From: Sphingobacterium multivorum
GTDB lineage: Bacteria; Bacteroidota; Bacteroidia; Sphingobacteriales; Sphingobacteriaceae
Length of the DNA: 64,000 bases
Assembly: GCF_039511225.1 (NCBI RefSeq)
Contig: NZ_CP154261.1
Span: forward strand, 2,480,001-2,544,000
Direction: 5' to 3'
Part shown: positions 62,286 through 64,000 of the stretch, piece after piece
How positions within the stretch are numbered: the first letter of the stretch is position 1
Layout of the letters: the number at the start of each line of letters is the position of its first letter
Translations under genes and position numbers: made by a program
The notes under the pieces: model-generated
Databases searched by the model: none
What the model saw: only the letters and a program-made list of their open reading frames with translations
Told to the model about the DNA's origin: nothing

Positions 62286-62807
62286 ATGAAGAGAGTATTA
62301 ACCTTATTGGCTGCCACGTGTATGGCAGTTTCTGCCTATGGACAGGCATATGAATTCCGTTATAACGGTGCTGCAGATGTTATCTTTTCCTATCCACCCC
62401 GCGGATCAGGGGGGAGGGCATTTGTGCATGATATGAGTAATGTGTTCACGATCAATTATGAAGGTGATTTTACGAACGGTGTTAAAATAGGAAACTCATT
62501 TTGGGTTGCCAATAACGGTACGCTGAATACGTTAAGTGACGCAGGCATAGGTACTTCGATAATAGAAAATAGTGAAGGCTGGAACAGGGTTAAAGCAAAT
62601 AAGCATTTGCCAGAGGTGCCCTCGGCCAAACAGATCCAGGCTGACGGGCTCGATTTGGCTGAGATGAATTTACTATTGCTTAAAAAGGTGGAGGAAATGA
62701 CTTTACAGCTTATTCAGATGAATAATGAAATGAAAAAACAATCGCAACAAATTGTCAAGCAAGACGGCGAAATTAAATCTTTAAAAGTTCTTTTAAGAGA
62801 TTACTAA
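62286..62807 (+). CDS. Secreted tail-fibre-like protein with C-terminal coiled coil
   Basis: The 173-residue protein has a signal peptide (about residues 1-19, ending AYGQA). The middle contains YNGAADVIFSYPPRGSGG and a Gly/Asn-rich region. The last 60 residues read WNRVKANKHLPEVPSAKQIQ, then GLDLAEMNLLLLKKVEEMTL and a Gln/Lys coiled coil. The KANKHLPEVPSA...EMN...LLKKVEE pattern is well known in Bacteroidota secreted proteins next to RHS-like genes, where it ends fibre- or surface-associated proteins. It stands 37 bases before the RHS-like gene and should be co-transcribed with it. Confidence 0.8.
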   Translation: MKRVLTLLAATCMAVSAYGQAYEFRYNGAADVIFSYPPRGSGGRAFVHDMSNVFTINYEGDFTNGVKIGNSFWVANNGTLNTLSDAGIGTSIIENSEGWNRVKANKHLPEVPSAKQIQADGLDLAEMNLLLLKKVEEMTLQLIQMNNEMKKQSQQIVKQDGEIKSLKVLLRDY

Positions 62808-62844
62808 CTATAAACCAACTCATTTATTACAATCAGAATTATAT

Positions 62845-64000
62845 ATGCATATGACTTTTTTTTACAGATGTGCTTTTTTTATGCTGCTTACTCAGCTGGT
62901 GAGTTTATCCATGCGGGCACAAACTGATCCATATAAAGTAAAACCTCAAATCGCTACACCCAATGTGGCCGCTTTTATGCGCTACGGTGAGTATAATGCT
63001 AATGTCAATACAGGAACTCCAGATATAAAGGTACCCTTATTTACTCTTCAGGCAGGATCGCTTTCCTACGGAATGGATATCGATTACAATGCTTCCGGAA
63101 TTAAAGTCGCACAGACAGCTTCTTCGGTCGGCCTCGGCTGGTCGCTCAATTACGGTGGAATGATAAGTCGGACTGTGAAGGGGTTACCTGACGAATATGC
63201 AACTTCGGGCTACATTGATCTAGATAAAAGCTATGAGGAAAAATATTCTTACAATACAAATGAGCAAAAATATAAATATGCGGACTTGATTAATGACGGT
63301 GAACCCGATATTTTTAATTTTAGATTGCCAACTGGACAAGGCGGAAAATTTATTTATGACCAGAGCCGTAAGAAATTTATAAATGATTTTGACCCGGGGA
63401 TTAAGATCGAATGGATTAATAAATCCGCTTATAGTTCAAGTTCTTTTGTGCTCACACTGACAAATGGTAACCGCTATTTTTTTGAACAACGGCAGATGTT
63501 TTTTGACGATGTAAATATCATGATTCCCGCTGTTTTGAGAAATTATATTCAAACTTGGTTTCTGTCCAAAATTGAAAGTATAAAAGGGGAAGTGATAGCA
63601 TATCAATATGAAATGACCAGTGCGGCAGCAACCCTGCCTTCAGGAACGTCCGTACAGCCTGAATGGTTAATTCAGAAATCTTATCAACGGAAATATCTAT
63701 ATAGCATTGACGGTAGGGACGCGCAATTACCAAGAACTGTTACAGACGAAACGATATCTTATTATGCCAATGTGGAGCCTCGAATTAAACAGATTACGAC
63801 AGCTTCCGGTAAAGTTGTATTCAATTATAACGTTGCAAGATATGACTTTCCGGGTCATCAACTCAATGGCATTGATGTTTATGATAATCAACAGATTATT
63901 AATAAAGTCATATTTTCTTATGATTATTTTACAGCGATTAACGCTAAACTTCAATATGACTATAGGTTAAAGCTTAATAGCTTGGCAATTGGTTTGACGG
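62845..64000 (+). CDS. RHS/YD-repeat-type secreted protein (3' partial)
   Basis: The frame opens at ATG 62845 and stays open for 385 codons to the window edge. A signal peptide is visible (about residues 1-25, ending SMRAQ). The mature part has ATPNVAAFMRYGEYNANVNTG, PLFTLQAGSLSYGMDIDYNA and GIKVAQTASSVGLGWSLNYGG. This is the standard N-terminal region of Bacteroidota RHS-like proteins, related to the SpvB/TcdB-type start of the shell. Such proteins are usually above 1000 residues and often end in a variable toxin. The C-terminal part is outside the window, so toxin content is unknown. Confidence 0.88.
   Translation, partial: MHMTFFYRCAFFMLLTQLVSLSMRAQTDPYKVKPQIATPNVAAFMRYGEYNANVNTGTPDIKVPLFTLQAGSLSYGMDIDYNASGIKVAQTASSVGLGWSLNYGGMISRTVKGLPDEYATSGYIDLDKSYEEKYSYNTNEQKYKYADLINDGEPDIFNFRLPTGQGGKFIYDQSRKKFINDFDPGIKIEWINKSAYSSSSFVLTLTNGNRYFFEQRQMFFDDVNIMIPAVLRNYIQTWFLSKIESIKGEVIAYQYEMTSAAATLPSGTSVQPEWLIQKSYQRKYLYSIDGRDAQLPRTVTDETISYYANVEPRIKQITTASGKVVFNYNVARYDFPGHQLNGIDVYDNQQIINKVIFSYDYFTAINAKLQYDYRLKLNSLAIGLT

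Noticed and set aside
1..64000. CRISPR arrays, tRNA genes, rRNA genes, insertion sequences
   Set aside because: No repeated spacer pattern, cloverleaf-like sequence, rRNA sequence or transposase motif was seen on reading through.

Overview
The window looks like chromosome of a Bacteroidota bacterium, most likely a Sphingobacteriaceae member such as Sphingobacterium or Pedobacter (inference; no 16S or other marker gene is present). The DNA is AT-rich and ribosome binding sites are weak. Several starts are preceded by the Bacteroidota-type -7 element TAnnTTTG. The gene content fits too: short lipoproteins, outer-membrane barrels, a PE-LIG-POL LigD, and a Bacteroidota-style RHS-like surface protein. 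No rRNA, tRNA, CRISPR array, insertion sequence or phage structural gene was recognised.

Layout. 1-3.4 kb: a 5'-truncated EEP phosphodiesterase, a SanA/YdcF-like protein, a decayed secreted-protein gene and GAPDH. 3.7-8.8 kb: an AraC regulator divergent from a TolC/HlyD/MFS efflux operon. 9-11.6 kb: Crp/Fnr regulator, metallo-beta-lactamase-fold hydrolase, a frameshifted DinB gene and a lipoprotein. 11.7-14.3 kb: a minus-strand set with a ChrB-AraC fusion regulator, an outer-membrane-like protein and a Tat-exported DUF1259 protein. 14.8-19.4 kb: Nudix, PhzF, LigD. 19.5-33.4 kb: a long run of small redox, electrophile and damage enzymes (quinone reductase, SDR, RidA-like, NAD-dependent epimerase-like, DJ-1/PfpI, AlkB, NTF2-like, TetX-like monooxygenase, siderophore-interacting protein). 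Most of them are paired with their own AraC or Crp/Fnr regulator. 33.4-39.2 kb: an orphan YezG-type immunity gene plus a truncated copy, a multidrug MFS/SDR set behind two matching TetR-type palindromes, and an Hsp31 glyoxalase. 39.7-46.6 kb: a lipoprotein, a coiled-coil/outer-membrane protein, a LuxR-PAS regulator, an AraC regulator, leuA and a broken SnoaL-like gene.

46.8-61.4 kb is the most unusual part. Two adjacent giant minus-strand genes encode proteins of 2306 and 1600 residues, six bases apart, with no domain I recognise and no signal peptide. They are flanked by a small three-helix membrane protein, a signal-less L,D-transpeptidase-like protein and a signal-less N-acetylmuramoyl-L-alanine amidase. 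This is the best candidate for an undescribed system (perhaps an exported or surface-acting assembly with peptidoglycan-processing enzymes), but its function cannot be read from the sequence.

The window ends with a tail-fibre-like coiled-coil protein and the first 385 codons of an RHS/YD-repeat-type secreted protein that runs off the edge.

Common theme: from 3.7 to 45 kb the genes form many small regulator-plus-enzyme modules for xenobiotic, electrophile and drug stress, with seven AraC-type, two Crp/Fnr and one LuxR regulator. Three palindromic operators can be assigned to specific modules.
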